Assembly (NCBI GenBank): GCA_947493255.1
Contig: CANLQK010000002.1
Coordinates: 124,001 to 188,000 of the forward strand
Reading direction: 5' to 3'
DNA length: 64,000 nt
Source: an uncultured Paracoccaceae bacterium
GTDB taxonomy: Bacteria > Pseudomonadota > Alphaproteobacteria > Rhodobacterales > Rhodobacteraceae
Position 1 is the stretch's first letter. The number at the start of each line of letters is the position of its first letter. Shown here piece by piece: positions 63,253 to 64,000 of the stretch. The notes below the pieces were generated by a model, which saw only the letters and a list, made by a program, of their open reading frames with translations, was not told the DNA's origin and searched no databases. A program made the position numbers and the translations under genes.

Positions 63253-64000
63253 TTACGCGCCCTCCATCAGGGTTGCATGAATATCCATTGCCGCATCCCG
63301 GCCTTCCGCCACCGCAGTGACAGTCAAATCGTCGCCACCAGCGGCGCAATCCCCGCCGGCCCAAACGCCAGCGCGACTGGTCTTGCCGGTTTCCGATACG
63401 GCGATCTTTCGGCCATCCAGCTTTAGGCCGCCATCGGTTGTTAATGTCTGGCCAATGGCACGGAACACCTGATCGGCGGGCAGGCGAATCTTTTCACCTG
63501 TTCCTGTCAGTGATCCGCCTTTGGTTTGGGTGTATTCCAGTTCGATTTCGGCAGATGCGCCGTTGCCGTGAATTTCGACGGGGCGCACGTTAAACAGCAA
63601 CTTTACACCATGCGAAGCGGCAAGGTCCTGTTCGTACCGGCTGGCTGACATTGCATCCCGACCACGGCGGTACGCAATGGTGACATTGTCAGCACCCAGC
63701 AATTTGGATTGGACGGCCGCATCAACTGCCGTCATCCCGCCGCCGATCACAACAACGTTGCGACCGACGGGGAGGGAAGACAGTTCACTGGCTTGGCGCA
63801 GGTCTTCGATGAACGACACCGCGTCATCAACACCATCCTTGTCATCACCGTCGATAGACAAGGCGTTTACGCCGCCCAGACCGACCGACAAGAAGACGGC
63901 GGGGAAGCACCCGACTAAATCGTCTATCTTCAATTCGGCACCAAGTGACATGCCGGTTTTGATTTCGATACCGCCGATGGAGCACAGCCATTCGACTTCC
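63253..64000 (-). CDS. preT: Dihydropyrimidine dehydrogenase subunit PreT (partial)
   Basis: The C-terminal 249 codons are in the window; the frame runs off the right edge. VVVIGGGMTAVDAAVQSKLLGA is the NAD(P)H-binding motif of the glutamate-synthase-small-subunit-like reductases, and GVWAGGDCAAGGDDLTVTAVAEGRDAA is the C-terminal FAD motif. It passes electrons from NAD(P)H through FAD and FeS centres to PreA. The stop codon abuts the preA ATG. The N-terminal FeS domain is outside the window. Confidence 0.92.
   Translation of the reverse strand, partial: EVEWLCSIGGIEIKTGMSLGAELKIDDLVGCFPAVFLSVGLGGVNALSIDGDDKDGVDDAVSFIEDLRQASELSSLPVGRNVVVIGGGMTAVDAAVQSKLLGADNVTIAYRRGRDAMSASRYEQDLAASHGVKLLFNVRPVEIHGNGASAEIELEYTQTKGGSLTGTGEKIRLPADQVFRAIGQTLTTDGGLKLDGRKIAVSETGKTSRAGVWAGGDCAAGGDDLTVTAVAEGRDAAMDIHATLMEGA

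Overview
The window looks like chromosomal DNA of a marine alphaproteobacterium of the Roseobacter group (Rhodobacteraceae). This rests on protein flavour and gene content (AcnB, GroESL behind a CIRCE-type element, many TRAP and ABC uptake systems, taurine uptake, a complete assimilatory nitrate operon, reductive pyrimidine degradation); it is an inference, as no rRNA or tRNA gene is present. Nearly all of the DNA is coding and organised into substrate-specific uptake and catabolism cassettes, each with its own regulator. I see no CRISPR array, intact insertion sequence, prophage or plasmid replication gene.

Layout. 1-470: 3' end of aconitase B. 791-10584: a sugar or polyol cassette on the minus strand (binding protein, two permeases, a 62-residue membrane protein, two ATPases, a DhaK-DhaL fused dihydroxyacetone kinase, the wreck of a fructose-1,6-bisphosphatase gene, class II aldolase). 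It is controlled by a divergent LacI-type regulator with two 18-bp operators. 10681-14635: TraB-family protein, groES-groEL with a variant CIRCE, and an unknown membrane protein. 14802-19289: a TRAP transporter with a divergent GntR regulator and a CPRC thiol-redox protein.

19417-33787: nitrate assimilation, nasT-nasS, a leader RNA with two ANTAR-type hexaloop hairpins overlapping a terminator, nrtA-nrtB-nrtCD (fused double ATPase), a bacterial globin, nirB-nirD-nasA, a TrpD2-like protein and cysG. Nitrate is imported, reduced by NasA, then by NirBD; CysG supplies siroheme; NasS/NasT sense nitrate and control read-through of the leader.

33900-37337: taurine ABC transporter whose permease carries an extra periplasmic domain. 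37627-40463: mgsA with pxpABC 5-oxoprolinase. 40736-48806: a lipoprotein, a truncated glutamate dehydrogenase remnant, a 1200-residue HyuA-HyuB (OPLAH-type) hydrolase divergent from a second TRAP transporter, and a MarR-type regulator. 49049-53891: RND efflux pump with adaptor and TetR regulator. 54295-64000: pyrimidine uptake and reductive degradation (ABC transporter, dihydropyrimidinase, carbamoylase, PreA, PreT) with RutR and a textbook RutR operator.

The observations I rate highest are: the nas leader and its mutually exclusive hairpins; a fused nitrate ATPase in which the defects of both halves fall in one composite ATP site; a domain insertion at a duplicated LPAP motif in TauC; two gene wrecks (fbp, gdh) inside metabolic operons; and a ~125-bp dispersed intergenic repeat present twice 12.7 kb apart. 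No wholly unprecedented multi-gene system is evident; the least explained unit is the TRAP/HyuAB/MarR cassette at 41.5-48.8 kb.
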